In this document: positions 43,454 to 51,824 of the stretch, piece by piece
Layout of the letters: the number at the start of each line of letters is the position of its first letter
Numbering within the stretch: position 1 is the first letter of the stretch
Origin: Alphaproteobacteria bacterium
GTDB taxonomy: Bacteria; Pseudomonadota; Alphaproteobacteria; Rhizobiales; Hyphomicrobiaceae
Length of the DNA: 64,000 nt
Direction of reading: 5' to 3'
NCBI GenBank assembly: GCA_018830445.1
Contig: JAHJSN010000135.1
Coordinates: forward strand, 1 to 64,000
The notes under the pieces: generated by a model
What the model saw: only the letters and a program-made list of their open reading frames with translations
What the model was told of the DNA's origin: nothing
Databases searched by the model: none
Translations under genes and position numbers: made by a program

Positions 43454-44050
43454 ATGCCGAGGCGCAATATTCAGACTGTTGAAACGACATCGGGTTCGAT
43501 CGAAGTCTATGCCCCGCCCGCACGCGCCTATCACTGGATCGTCGTAGCCCTGATCGCCATCCAGGTTCCGATCGGCCTCTACATGGTCTACCGCGGCGGC
43601 ACGCTGAACATCTGGGACGCGCTCACCAACAACCTTTATTCATCCCACAAGCTGTTAGGCGTCATCATACTGGCGGTCGTGATAGCGCGCCTCGCCTATC
43701 GGCTCCGGGCTGGGGCTCCTCATCCCGAACCGACACTGGAACCCTGGCAACGCTCGGTTTCCGAAATCACCCATTGGGCAATTTATCTGCTGCTGTTGCT
43801 GGTGCCGGTGCTCGGCTACGTCGGCGTATCGATGTATCCCGCGCTCAACATCTTCGGCGCGTTCAGCCTCCCGGCGATCGCTCCGCCCGACAAGGCGACA
43901 GCCGAAGCGGTATTCTACTGGCACGGCCTTGCCGCATTCGCGCTGATCGGGCTGATCGGCATGCACGTCGGCGCAGCCATTTTCCATTACGCGATCCGCA
44001 AGGATAACGTCCTCGGCCGCATGCTTCCCGGCGCGCTCAGGAAACCCTGA
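43454..44050 (+). CDS. Cytochrome b561-type membrane protein
   Basis: A 198-residue four-helix membrane protein. Haem-ligand histidines are in RAYHWIVVALIAIQ, SSHKLLGVIIL, WHGLAAFALIGLIG and HVGAAIFHYAIRKD, matching bacterial cytochrome b561 (CybB-like). It carries electrons between quinol and a periplasmic acceptor or oxygen species. It starts 33 bp after the RibD-C gene. Confidence 0.92.
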   Translation: MPRRNIQTVETTSGSIEVYAPPARAYHWIVVALIAIQVPIGLYMVYRGGTLNIWDALTNNLYSSHKLLGVIILAVVIARLAYRLRAGAPHPEPTLEPWQRSVSEITHWAIYLLLLLVPVLGYVGVSMYPALNIFGAFSLPAIAPPDKATAEAVFYWHGLAAFALIGLIGMHVGAAIFHYAIRKDNVLGRMLPGALRKP

Positions 44051-44136
44051 CGCGGCCTGAGTCCCTGCGCACCGGCACGGACAAAGTCACCCCTTCTCGC
44101 ACGCTCCCGCTTTGAGCAGAGGAAATTCAGCTTTCT

Positions 44137-44197
44137 TCACCTCTCCCCGTTTGCGGGGAGAGGTCGAGGCTGGCATCGCCAGCCGAGGGTGAGGGGC
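44137..44197. repeat. Rhizobial-type CCTCTCCCCG palindromic repeat
   Basis: CCTCTCCCCG (44140-44149) and CGGGGAGAGG (44154-44163) form a 10-bp stem. A second GGCTGGC/GCCAGCC stem and the closing GGTGAGGGG follow. This two-hairpin palindrome is a familiar dispersed repeat in Rhizobiales genomes. Confidence 0.8.
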
Positions 44198-44242
44198 AGA
44201 CGCACGCAGAAGCGCTGCGGTGAGTCGTCATAGCTCGGGTGC

Positions 44243-44487
44243 CGCTCGGCTCCACACCGGTTTACCGAGTGTGGACCAAACGAAAGCAGCGATGCCCAAC
44301 AACGGCGCCGACTAACAAGCTACAGCTCGGCTCCACACCGGTTTACCGGGTGTGGACCAAACAAAAGCAGCGATGCCCAACAACGGCGCCGACTAACAAG
44401 CTACAGCTCGGCTCCACACCGGTTTACCGGGTGTGGACCAAACAAAAGCAGCGATGCCCAACAACGGCGCCGACTAACAAGCTACAG
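44243..44487. repeat. 81-bp tandem repeat, three copies, reaching into the methyltransferase gene
   Basis: Each unit holds CCACAC/GTGTGG arms around CGGTTTACCGG (hairpins at 44252-44274, 44333-44355 and 44414-44436), then CAAAAGCAGCGATGCCCAAC and CGGCGCCGACTAACAAGCTAC. The last unit contains the stop codon and final codons of the methyltransferase gene. Confidence 0.9.
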
Positions 44488-45316
44488 CGAAGGTATCCGT
44501 ATGCCCGACCGTGACACCGGTCAGCTTGCGTGCGGCCCACGTCTTCAGCGACGCCGCATCAACGCCGCCGATCTCCGCCACCGCCGCCGCGTGCCCGGAC
44601 TGGATTTCATCCATCAGCATCTGATCCGCCGGGCCAAGTACCCACGGGCTGTCACCCTCCTGCACGCTGAAGCCTGCCATCTGCAAGCAGTCGAATAGTG
44701 CCGACGGAGCTGTCGGGCCCGCCGCGACGCCGAATCCCTTGTCGGTCAGCTGATGACGGTGGAACGCCGCAATCACCGCGTTGTCGGCCGGGTGATGTGG
44801 TTCGAAACGCGAAATGCCGTTGTAGGTGAGCACCGTGTAGAACACCGCGCGGCGCTTCGCCACCGCCTGCGCAAACCGCCCCATGAATGCTTCCGACGCA
44901 AGATCGAAGAACGCCGCCGCCGTGACCAGGTCGCTTGGGTTCCCGAGCGCATGATCGAGATCGGCGGCAAGGTCGGCCTGCCGGAAGGCGACTTCGATAC
45001 GCCGGCGGCCTCTTTCCAGGAATAGCTTGTCGCCCGCTTCGCTCACCTTATCGGCCCATGCACAAAGCTCGGTGCGCGCGGACTGCAACAACCCGGCATC
45101 GTAGTCGACCAGCGTCCATACCTGCGCTTCAGGCAGAAGATCGTACATGCCGCGCAGGTTCGAACCCGTTCCGCAACCGATGTCGGTGACGCTCACCTTT
45201 TCGCGCTGCTGAAAGCGCGCAGACAGCGCCTCTGCCAGATCAGAATTGCGCGAGCGGTGGTCCGCGGCCTCGCGCAACTTCAGCCACGCACTGGAGAAAC
45301 CCGTCATCGCAATCAT
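44474..45316 (-). CDS. Class I SAM-dependent methyltransferase
   Basis: A 280-residue methyltransferase with motif I VTDIGCGTGSNLRG, the acidic LVDYDAGLL and the later FRQADLAADLDH region. The acceptor is unknown. It is the last gene of a minus-strand cluster with GT4, PTPS-like and MDR genes. Its final four codons (AVAC) and stop lie within the 81-bp repeat unit. Start candidates are ATG 45316 and ATG 45307; neither has a strong ribosome site. Confidence 0.85.
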   Translation of the reverse strand: MIAMTGFSSAWLKLREAADHRSRNSDLAEALSARFQQREKVSVTDIGCGTGSNLRGMYDLLPEAQVWTLVDYDAGLLQSARTELCAWADKVSEAGDKLFLERGRRRIEVAFRQADLAADLDHALGNPSDLVTAAAFFDLASEAFMGRFAQAVAKRRAVFYTVLTYNGISRFEPHHPADNAVIAAFHRHQLTDKGFGVAAGPTAPSALFDCLQMAGFSVQEGDSPWVLGPADQMLMDEIQSGHAAAVAEIGGVDAASLKTWAARKLTGVTVGHTDTFAVAC

Positions 45317-45399
45317 CCAATTGAAGTTACGTCAATCGTTTGCGCGCTGCCGCCACCTCTCGTAGGGACGGTGCAAAACTTTTCGTCGCGCTGAACCCG

Positions 45400-46461
45400 C
45401 TACGCCTTGAGACCCATGATGACGGCTGCCACGCGACGCGCCGTCTCGTTCCACGTCGGAAGCTTCCGGCCTGCCTCCCAGGAAGCATCCGACAGCTTCA
45501 CCCTGAGCTTGCGCTCGCTGAGCGTGCTTTCGAGTGCGCGCGTCAACGCCTCGACGTTGCCGGGTGGAATTTTTATCGCGGCCCCCTCTGGCACCGTTTC
45601 GGCAGCAGCCCCACCGGTCGTGCAGATGATCGGAAGGCCGCGCGCCATAGCTTCGCCCAGCACCATGCCGTAACCCTCGAAGTGCGATGGCAGCACGAAG
45701 ATGTCGGCACTCTCGTAGAACCGGTCGAGCGTTGCCGGCACGACCACGCCGGACAGGGTGACCTTGTCGTGGAGGCCGCTTGAGGCGATCTGCGATTTGA
45801 GCGCTTCCGTCGCCGCCGGGTCGCGATCGAGCGCCCCGGCAATTGTCAGCCGCCAGTCGAGTTCCTTGAGCGGTTCCAGCGCCGCGATGAGGATATCGTA
45901 GGCCTTTCGCTGCGAAACCGTCCCGACCGATAGGAGTTGCATCGGCGTCCCGGTACCGGTCGCCCTCTGGGCGGGGTCGGTACCGGGCTCGGCAACCGTG
46001 ATCTTGTCGCCGGCGACCGCATAGTCGGCTTCGAGAATGCGCTTGGTAACACCGCTCGTAACGACGACATGATCGGCGAACCCCAGCGCCTTCGTCTCGC
46101 TGTCCTTCAACTCGGCCTGCCGCGATTCCGACAACCCCGATTCGAGCGCCAGCGGATGGTGCACCAGCGCAATAACCCTCTGCTCCACGCCTTTGACAAT
46201 TGTCTCCGGCAGCACCCCGAAGGCCAGCCCGTCGATCAGAACAGTCGCATCCCCGGGAAGCTTGCCGAGTTCAGTTGCAACCGCCGCGCAATCCTTCGGT
46301 GTTGGCGACGGGAAGCTGCCGGGCAGCGCAACATGATTGACCGACACGCCGAACGACGGCAACTCGGCAATCAGCCGGCGGTCGTAGCCGTAGCCGCCCG
46401 TTGGCGTCTCGATATCCCCGGGAACGGCGAAATAGACTTCAGTCACCGATTGGACCCTCAT
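45400..46461 (-). CDS. Glycosyltransferase family 4 protein
   Basis: A 353-residue GT-B fold enzyme. The N-terminal domain starts with VYFAVPGDIETPTGGYGYDR and has VHHPLALESGL. The C-terminal donor site carries SVGTVSQRKAYDILI and HFEGYGMVLGEAMARGLPII, whose EGYG...E pattern is the GT4 nucleotide-sugar motif. The ATG at 46461 lies inside the end of the PTPS-like gene (23-bp overlap), so the two are translationally coupled. The acceptor may be the product of that pathway. Confidence 0.9.
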   Translation of the reverse strand: MRVQSVTEVYFAVPGDIETPTGGYGYDRRLIAELPSFGVSVNHVALPGSFPSPTPKDCAAVATELGKLPGDATVLIDGLAFGVLPETIVKGVEQRVIALVHHPLALESGLSESRQAELKDSETKALGFADHVVVTSGVTKRILEADYAVAGDKITVAEPGTDPAQRATGTGTPMQLLSVGTVSQRKAYDILIAALEPLKELDWRLTIAGALDRDPAATEALKSQIASSGLHDKVTLSGVVVPATLDRFYESADIFVLPSHFEGYGMVLGEAMARGLPIICTTGGAAAETVPEGAAIKIPPGNVEALTRALESTLSERKLRVKLSDASWEAGRKLPTWNETARRVAAVIMGLKA

Positions 46462-46843
46462 ACGTGGCGCGCGCCAGATCCGTTTCGTGAAGCGTAACGC
46501 GGATTTTGGCAATGCCCTTGCCGTCGTCGCCCAGTTTACCCGAGCCGGCAGCATTCGCCATCTCATCGAATATATACTTGGCAAGAAACTCTGTTGTCGT
46601 GAGACGGCCCTCGAATTGCGGCAGTTCATCGAGGTTCTTGTAGGCGAGTGGCTTCAACGTCTCGCTCAAGGTGCCAAGCGCCGCTCCGATATCGACGACG
46701 ACATTCTGCTTGGTCAGCTTCGAGCGAAAGAAGGCGACATCGACGACGAATGTCGCCCCGTGCATGTGCTGAGCCGGTCCGAAGAACGGATCGGGCAACG
46801 AATGGGCGATCATGATGCGGTCACGGACTTCGACGGAATACAT
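46439..46843 (-). CDS. 6-pyruvoyl-tetrahydropterin synthase-like protein lacking the catalytic triad
   Basis: A 134-residue T-fold protein. The three zinc histidines are kept (IAHSL, then HMHG), as is the pterin-anchoring glutamate (LHETDLA). In QueD/PTPS the catalytic Cys lies four residues before the His-Gly-His; here that position is Gly (GPAQHMHG). The Asp-His pair of the DHHYLND region aligns with AYKNLDE, so the His is also gone. It therefore binds a pterin-like compound but should not do the classical reaction. The ATG at 46843 has AGGAG nine bases upstream. Confidence 0.82.
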   Translation of the reverse strand: MYSVEVRDRIMIAHSLPDPFFGPAQHMHGATFVVDVAFFRSKLTKQNVVVDIGAALGTLSETLKPLAYKNLDELPQFEGRLTTTEFLAKYIFDEMANAAGSGKLGDDGKGIAKIRVTLHETDLARATYEGPIGD

Positions 46844-46879
46844 GCGGATCAACTCCTGTGAGGCCTTGGCGCGCCCAGG

Positions 46880-47893
46880 TCACTTGTAACGGATTACAGG
46901 TGCCAGGGCAGCCGATTCGGGATCGAGAATGCCTGGAAGAAGCATTGGCGCATCCTCGAAGGCAATCTCTTCGTTAACGAGCAGATCTAATTCAGGCCGG
47001 TCCAGCAGCTTCATTGCCGCAGCGATCCTGCGTGCATAGTTCCAGCGCGGCCGCCGCGAATCAGCAATCTGTCCGACCTGGGTCGAAATGAGCTTGAGCC
47101 GCCGCGAATGGAACGCCCCCCCGAGCGGAGCCGCAACCTCCTTTGCCCCATACCAGGACATCTCCACCACCCGGCCTTCCATGCCCGCCATGCCAAGCGC
47201 CGTTTTAAGCCCTCCGGCGCTTGCGCTGGCATGAAAAACCACGTCCCGGTCGTCGGGGAGATCGTCGCCGGGCAGAGCGAACTTGGCGCCGAATGCCTCG
47301 GCAATTTCTGCCCGCGCCGGATTTGAATCGATCACAATCACGTCAGCTCCGGGAAGCCTTGCAGCCAGATACGCGGTGAGCAGCCCCACCACCCCGGCTC
47401 CGACGATAGCAATACTGTCGCAGGGGCCGCTTGCCGCATCCCAATGTGCGTTAAGTGCTGTCTCCATGTTGGCGGCCAGAGTCGCCCGTCTGGCAGGCAC
47501 ATTGCATGGCACTTCCACGAGCCCTTGTGACGCTGCGAAGAACAAGTCCTGATGCGGGTGGAGGCAGAAAAAGTCACGTCCTATCAGATCTTTAGGGCCA
47601 CTCTCGACACGGCCTGTCGCGCAATAGCCGTATTTTACTGGAAATGGAAAATCACCCGACTGCATCGGGGCACGCATCGAATGGAACTCGGCTTCCGGAA
47701 CGTTACCGGAGAAGACGAGCCGCTCGGTCCCCCTGCTGATGCCGCTGTAAAGAGACCTAACCAACGCCATGTCACCCCGTGGCACCTCGATCCGCTCGGA
47801 ACGTAACTCTACTTTCAGCGGTTCGACGTACCACAGAGCCCGCACGACAACGTGATCTGACATTCCTGGATTTCGCGTTGTTGTCTTGGTCAT
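46880..47893 (-). CDS. Zinc-binding dehydrogenase-like MDR protein
   Basis: A 337-residue medium-chain dehydrogenase/reductase. The Rossmann motif VGAGVVGLLTAYLAA and VIVIDSNPARAEIA bind NAD(P). The N-terminal LYSGISRGTERLVFSG replaces the usual catalytic-zinc Cys-Gly-Thr motif and resembles BchC-like dehydrogenases. It is the first gene of the minus-strand cluster, 36 bp upstream of the PTPS-like gene. The ATG at 47893 has AGGTGG upstream. The substrate is unknown. Confidence 0.85.
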   Translation of the reverse strand: MTKTTTRNPGMSDHVVVRALWYVEPLKVELRSERIEVPRGDMALVRSLYSGISRGTERLVFSGNVPEAEFHSMRAPMQSGDFPFPVKYGYCATGRVESGPKDLIGRDFFCLHPHQDLFFAASQGLVEVPCNVPARRATLAANMETALNAHWDAASGPCDSIAIVGAGVVGLLTAYLAARLPGADVIVIDSNPARAEIAEAFGAKFALPGDDLPDDRDVVFHASASAGGLKTALGMAGMEGRVVEMSWYGAKEVAAPLGGAFHSRRLKLISTQVGQIADSRRPRWNYARRIAAAMKLLDRPELDLLVNEEIAFEDAPMLLPGILDPESAALAPVIRYK

Positions 47894-47952
47894 GAAGGCC
47901 ACCTGCCGAAGGAGCTTGCAAGAAGCCCGCGGCGGATTTGAGAGATGAGACT

Positions 47953-49794
47953 ATGAGCCATACCGTCGAAACCGCTTCCAAGCTTTCTGATGCCCCCCGG
48001 CGTCCAAGGCTTAGCCTGCCGACCCGCCTCCAGTCCATCTCGGACCTGCGCCGCCGGCGCATCATTTTCCTTGCTCTCAACGTCCTCACCTATATCGCGC
48101 TTCTTGGCGCCGCCGCCCAATTGATGGGGGCGGGTGGCTGGACCGTTGTCGATGGCATCATGTTCGCCTGTTTCGCCATCGGCACGCCATGGGCGATCCT
48201 CGGCTTCTGGAATGCGGTGATCGGTCTATGGCTGCTGCACTTTCATTCGAATTCCGCGAAGGCTGTCGCCCCGTTTGCCCGCGCCGCCGCAACCGATACG
48301 CCGCTGTTCGTCAAGACGGCGATCCTCATGACCCTGCGCAATGAGGACCCCGCGCGCGCCATCGCCCGCCTCAAGACCGTCAAGGAGAGCCTCGACACGA
48401 CCGGTCACGGCAAGTCGTACAGCTACTTCATTCTCTCCGACACCAACATCGACGAAGTCGGCGCCGCCGAGGAAGCCCTCGTTGCCGATTGGCAGACCTC
48501 CACCGCCGACGGCGACCGCATAGTTTACCGCCGGCGCGCCGACAATAGCGGCTATAAAGCCGGGAACGTCCGCGATTTCTGCGAACGCTGGGGCGCCGGC
48601 TACGATCTGATGCTACCGCTTGATGCCGATAGCCTGATGTCGGGCGAGGCCATTGTCTCGATGACCCGGATGATGCAGGCTCACCCGCGCCTCGGCATTC
48701 TCCAGAGCCTCGTCGTCGGCATGCCCTCCAAAAGCGCGTTCGCCCGGATTTTCCAGTTCGGCATGCGTCACGGCATGCGCTCCTACACGATGGGTCAGGC
48801 TTGGTGGGTCGCCGACTGCGGCCCCTTCTGGGGTCACAATGCTGTGGTGCGCATCCGTCCCTTCAAGGTGCATTGCCATCTGCCGATGCTTCCCGGCAAG
48901 CCGCCGCTCGGCGGCCACATCCTGAGCCACGACCAGGTCGAAGCCGTACTCATGCGCAAGGCCGGCTACGAAGTGCGCGTGCTCCCCTACGAGATCGGCT
49001 CGTGGGAGGAAAACCCACCGACCATGATCGACTTCGCCAAGCGTGACGTGCGCTGGTGCCAGGGCAACATGCAGTACGCCGGCCTGCTCGGTCTGCCCGG
49101 GCTGTTGCCGCTGAGCCGCTTCCAGCTGGCCTGGGCGATGCTGATGTTCGTTGGCATCCCCGCCTGGACGCTGATGATCGCACTGCTTCCTGTCGCGGCC
49201 TATCAGGCGCAGACCGTCGCCGACTATCCCGTCGGCCTCGCCATCGGCCTCTACGCTGCATTCTTCACCATGTATCTGGCGCCCAAGATCGCCGGCCTCA
49301 TCGACGCCGCGTTGACCAAGGGCGGAATGCGAAGCTACGGCGGGCCGCTGCGATTTATGGCGAGTGCCGCAATCGAACTCGTCTTCTCGTTCCTGCAAGG
49401 CGCCGTCTCGACCATCCGCACCACCATCTTCATGATCGGTCTGGCATTCGGAAAGTCCGTCACCTGGGGCGGGCAGTCGCGCGACGCTCATGGCGTCTCG
49501 TGGGCAACCGCGTTTGAGAATTTCTGGCCGCAGACGCTGTTCGGCATTGTCGTCTGCACCGCCCTCTACGTGGTCTCTCCGACGGTCCTGTTATGGAGCC
49601 TGCCGCTGACGCTCGGCTACCTGCTTGCCATGCCGTTCGCGGTCGTCTCCTCGCACCCTGCCGTCGGCCGCTGGCTGCAACGTGCAGGCCTGTGCGGAAT
49701 CCCGGAAGACTTCCGCACGCCTGCAGAAATCCGGACCCTTGAAACGCGGCAAAGCGAGGCCGCTCCGCTCCCCGTCACCCAGCGCGCCGCCTGA
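47953..49794 (+). CDS. mdoH: Glucans biosynthesis glucosyltransferase MdoH (OpgH)
   Basis: A 613-residue inner-membrane glycosyltransferase. Two N-terminal helices are followed by the GT2 domain with the DxD-type LPLDADSLMSGEAI, a HILSHDQVEAVLMR segment and the RWCQGN (Q/RxxRW-type) motif, and then about six C-terminal helices. MdoH polymerises UDP-glucose into osmoregulated periplasmic glucan. Its usual partner mdoG is not next to it. The FkbM methyltransferase gene follows 12 bp later. Confidence 0.93.
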   Translation: MSHTVETASKLSDAPRRPRLSLPTRLQSISDLRRRRIIFLALNVLTYIALLGAAAQLMGAGGWTVVDGIMFACFAIGTPWAILGFWNAVIGLWLLHFHSNSAKAVAPFARAAATDTPLFVKTAILMTLRNEDPARAIARLKTVKESLDTTGHGKSYSYFILSDTNIDEVGAAEEALVADWQTSTADGDRIVYRRRADNSGYKAGNVRDFCERWGAGYDLMLPLDADSLMSGEAIVSMTRMMQAHPRLGILQSLVVGMPSKSAFARIFQFGMRHGMRSYTMGQAWWVADCGPFWGHNAVVRIRPFKVHCHLPMLPGKPPLGGHILSHDQVEAVLMRKAGYEVRVLPYEIGSWEENPPTMIDFAKRDVRWCQGNMQYAGLLGLPGLLPLSRFQLAWAMLMFVGIPAWTLMIALLPVAAYQAQTVADYPVGLAIGLYAAFFTMYLAPKIAGLIDAALTKGGMRSYGGPLRFMASAAIELVFSFLQGAVSTIRTTIFMIGLAFGKSVTWGGQSRDAHGVSWATAFENFWPQTLFGIVVCTALYVVSPTVLLWSLPLTLGYLLAMPFAVVSSHPAVGRWLQRAGLCGIPEDFRTPAEIRTLETRQSEAAPLPVTQRAA

Positions 49795-49806
49795 CCGGAC
49801 ACCTGC

Positions 49807-50586
49807 ATGACCGAAACTCGTGACGCGGCTATTTCGCGGCTCGCGCAGGCCTACCCCGGCCTGCGCCGTTCGCTCGACGTCTACTACGGCGATCCCGCCC
49901 GCGATGCGGCGATGGACCGGGTCTATGCCCGTTTCGTTGCCGAAGGTTCCCTGGCCTTTGATATCGGCAGCCACGTCGGCGACCGCATCGGCTCGTTCCG
50001 CCGCCTCGGCGCGCGCGTCGTCGCCCTCGAACCGCAGCCCGAATGCGCTGAGGCAATCCGCCAAATCTATGCGGGCGACCATAACGTAATCCTCGAAGAA
50101 GCCGCCTGCGGCGGAACACCGGGGCGATTGAAGTTGCGCGTCAACTCGGCCAACCCGACAGTGACCACCGCCTCAGCGGAATTCGTCGCGGCCGCCGAAG
50201 GCGCTCCCGGCTGGCAGGGGCAGGTCTGGGACCGCGAAATCGAGGTTCCCTCGACCACGCTCGACATCCTGATTGCCACCCATGGCACTCCCGCCTTCGT
50301 GAAGATCGACGTGGAAGGCTTCGAGGACACGGTTCTGGCCGGCCTCACCAGGCCGCTGCCCGCGCTATCCTTCGAATTCACGACAATTGGCCGCGAGGTC
50401 GCCTATCGCTGCCTGGACAGGTTAGCATCGCTTGGCCCATATCGTTTCGATATTGCATTGGGTGAATCCCAGCAGCTTACATTTGGAGAAGGCAATGACG
50501 TCGACGCCGCCGAGATGGCTGCTCACATTCGCGACCTGGCGCACGAAGCCAACTCCGGCGACGTCTATGCGGTCCTCGCCGGCTAG
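49807..50586 (+). CDS. FkbM family methyltransferase
   Basis: A 259-residue SAM methyltransferase with FDIGSHVGDRIGSFRRLGA (motif I), VVALEPQPECAEAIRQ and the FkbM hallmark FVKIDVEGFEDTVLAGL. FkbM enzymes O-methylate sugars or polyketides, which would fit modification of a glucan or surface sugar made with the adjacent MdoH. No strong ribosome site is seen, so translation may be coupled to mdoH. Confidence 0.9.
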   Translation: MTETRDAAISRLAQAYPGLRRSLDVYYGDPARDAAMDRVYARFVAEGSLAFDIGSHVGDRIGSFRRLGARVVALEPQPECAEAIRQIYAGDHNVILEEAACGGTPGRLKLRVNSANPTVTTASAEFVAAAEGAPGWQGQVWDREIEVPSTTLDILIATHGTPAFVKIDVEGFEDTVLAGLTRPLPALSFEFTTIGREVAYRCLDRLASLGPYRFDIALGESQQLTFGEGNDVDAAEMAAHIRDLAHEANSGDVYAVLAG

Positions 50587-51637
50587 GCCTTGCCGCGCAT
50601 TTCGGCAGTCCCGGCTGACGCGGTTGGCAGCCGCCATGTTCGTCGCGGCGGCAGCGTGTGCACATGAGCCTGTCGCCGCCCAGTCACCGGCAACCGCTGA
50701 ACCGCCCCAGAAACTTAAAATCGTTCCCGTCGGCGTCAAGGTTGAGAATCGATCCGAACCGGTTCTCTGCGCCGAGAAAGACAACGTCACGTTGACCTTC
50801 GCCCATCCCAAGGTGACACGCTTCAGATTGGAAGCAGCCCACCCAAGCTACATTTACACGCTGCAAAAAGACTCATACGCCGCCGATTGGACCGCATGCG
50901 ATATCGCCGCCGAGGCGACCTCCCAACCGCCGCCGGAAAAACTGACGCTCTATGAAGACGTCAACATCTGGATCGTCGGCTACCGGTTCGCCAACTTCTG
51001 GCGCAAGCGCGATGTTCCCTTTGGTGTCGCCGGCAAGACGTTTGACGGCCTCCACCTCATCCAGGTCTGGGTCCGGCACGAAGATCGCGCCGAGGAAGTC
51101 CTCGTCGTCTACCCGACCGACGGCTACTGGCGCGCTCGGCCGCTGCCACCCAAGCACCTCGGCTGGAGTGCCTACGGTTCGTCCTTCATGATCGGACCGG
51201 TCGAGGATGCCGGACGCCCTGTCGTCAATCTGGCAAGCATCGGATTTGATCCCGCCGAACGCGTCTTCGCGCTGAAATTCGCCGGCGGCGGCCTGGCCGC
51301 GCTCAAAATGGCAAGGCTCGACCGCGAGCTACAGGTCCTCGACATCACCTTCGAGGATCCGTTCAACGGACCGCCGTTCGCGGCCCTGCGTTCGATGTTC
51401 GTCACCCGCTTCAACAACGACGTCGCCGAAGTCGGCGTCCTCGAAGACGACGCGGTCCAATGGCGCGAACAACCCATCATGCAATTCAAAAACTCGGCCT
51501 CGGCCCGCGAAGTCTGGACCGGGCGGCTCTACCCGTCCCGCCACAACACCTCCGCGCCTGACATGGTGTTCCGCGATTTCTCTGCGGAAATTCCGGTTGC
51601 CCCGGAAAAATCGAAACCCGCCCCGGAGAAAAACTAG
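50567..51637 (+). CDS. Exported protein of unknown function
   Basis: A 356-residue protein. The N-terminus (MRSSPARPCRAFRQSRLTRL, then AAAMFVAAAACAHEPVAAQ) is a signal peptide with a very basic n-region. The mature part is probably beta-rich (IWIVGYRFANFWRKRDVPFG, DRAEEVLVVYPTDGYWRARP) and ends in a Pro/Lys-rich tail. I recognise no family. The start overlaps the FkbM gene by 20 bp and the TAG stop lies within the first hairpin arm at 51635. Confidence 0.75.
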   Translation: MRSSPARPCRAFRQSRLTRLAAAMFVAAAACAHEPVAAQSPATAEPPQKLKIVPVGVKVENRSEPVLCAEKDNVTLTFAHPKVTRFRLEAAHPSYIYTLQKDSYAADWTACDIAAEATSQPPPEKLTLYEDVNIWIVGYRFANFWRKRDVPFGVAGKTFDGLHLIQVWVRHEDRAEEVLVVYPTDGYWRARPLPPKHLGWSAYGSSFMIGPVEDAGRPVVNLASIGFDPAERVFALKFAGGGLAALKMARLDRELQVLDITFEDPFNGPPFAALRSMFVTRFNNDVAEVGVLEDDAVQWREQPIMQFKNSASAREVWTGRLYPSRHNTSAPDMVFRDFSAEIPVAPEKSKPAPEKN

Positions 51638-51712
51638 TGTGGTGTCGCGCCTTAATTGACCTGTTGTTGCCGCACAGGAGTTGTCAATTGAGGCGCGCTG
51701 AACGCCACACTA
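51635..51712. repeat. Long palindrome with CTAGTG-type ends (1)
   Basis: Outer arms TAGTGTGG (51635-51642) and CCACACTA (51705-51712). The inner arms CGCGCCTTAATTGAC (51646-51660) and 51683-51697 match at 14 of 15 positions around a 22-nt loop. The architecture equals that of elements I-III elsewhere. Confidence 0.8.
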
Positions 51713-51726
51713 AGCCATTGTTTTCG

Positions 51727-51802
51727 CTAGTGGCCTTCATGTCTCGCCTAAATCGTCAGCGGTTGCGGCCAGCACGCCGATTTAGGCGAGACAGGCCACT
51801 AG
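51727..51802. repeat. Long palindrome with CTAGTG-type ends (2)
   Basis: Outer arms CTAGTGGCC (51727-51735) and GGCCACTAG (51794-51802) are perfect. The inner arms TGTCTCGCCTAAATCG (51740-51755) and 51778-51793 are a perfect 16-bp inverted repeat around a 22-nt loop. Confidence 0.85.
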
Positions 51803-51824
51803 AGCGTGCCGGAGCCATTGGCCG

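Noticed and set aside
44239-44514. A plus-strand frame encoding a 27-residue peptide repeat
   Set aside because: The repeat is an 81-bp DNA repeat that stays in frame by chance and overlaps the methyltransferase 3' end; it has no convincing start.
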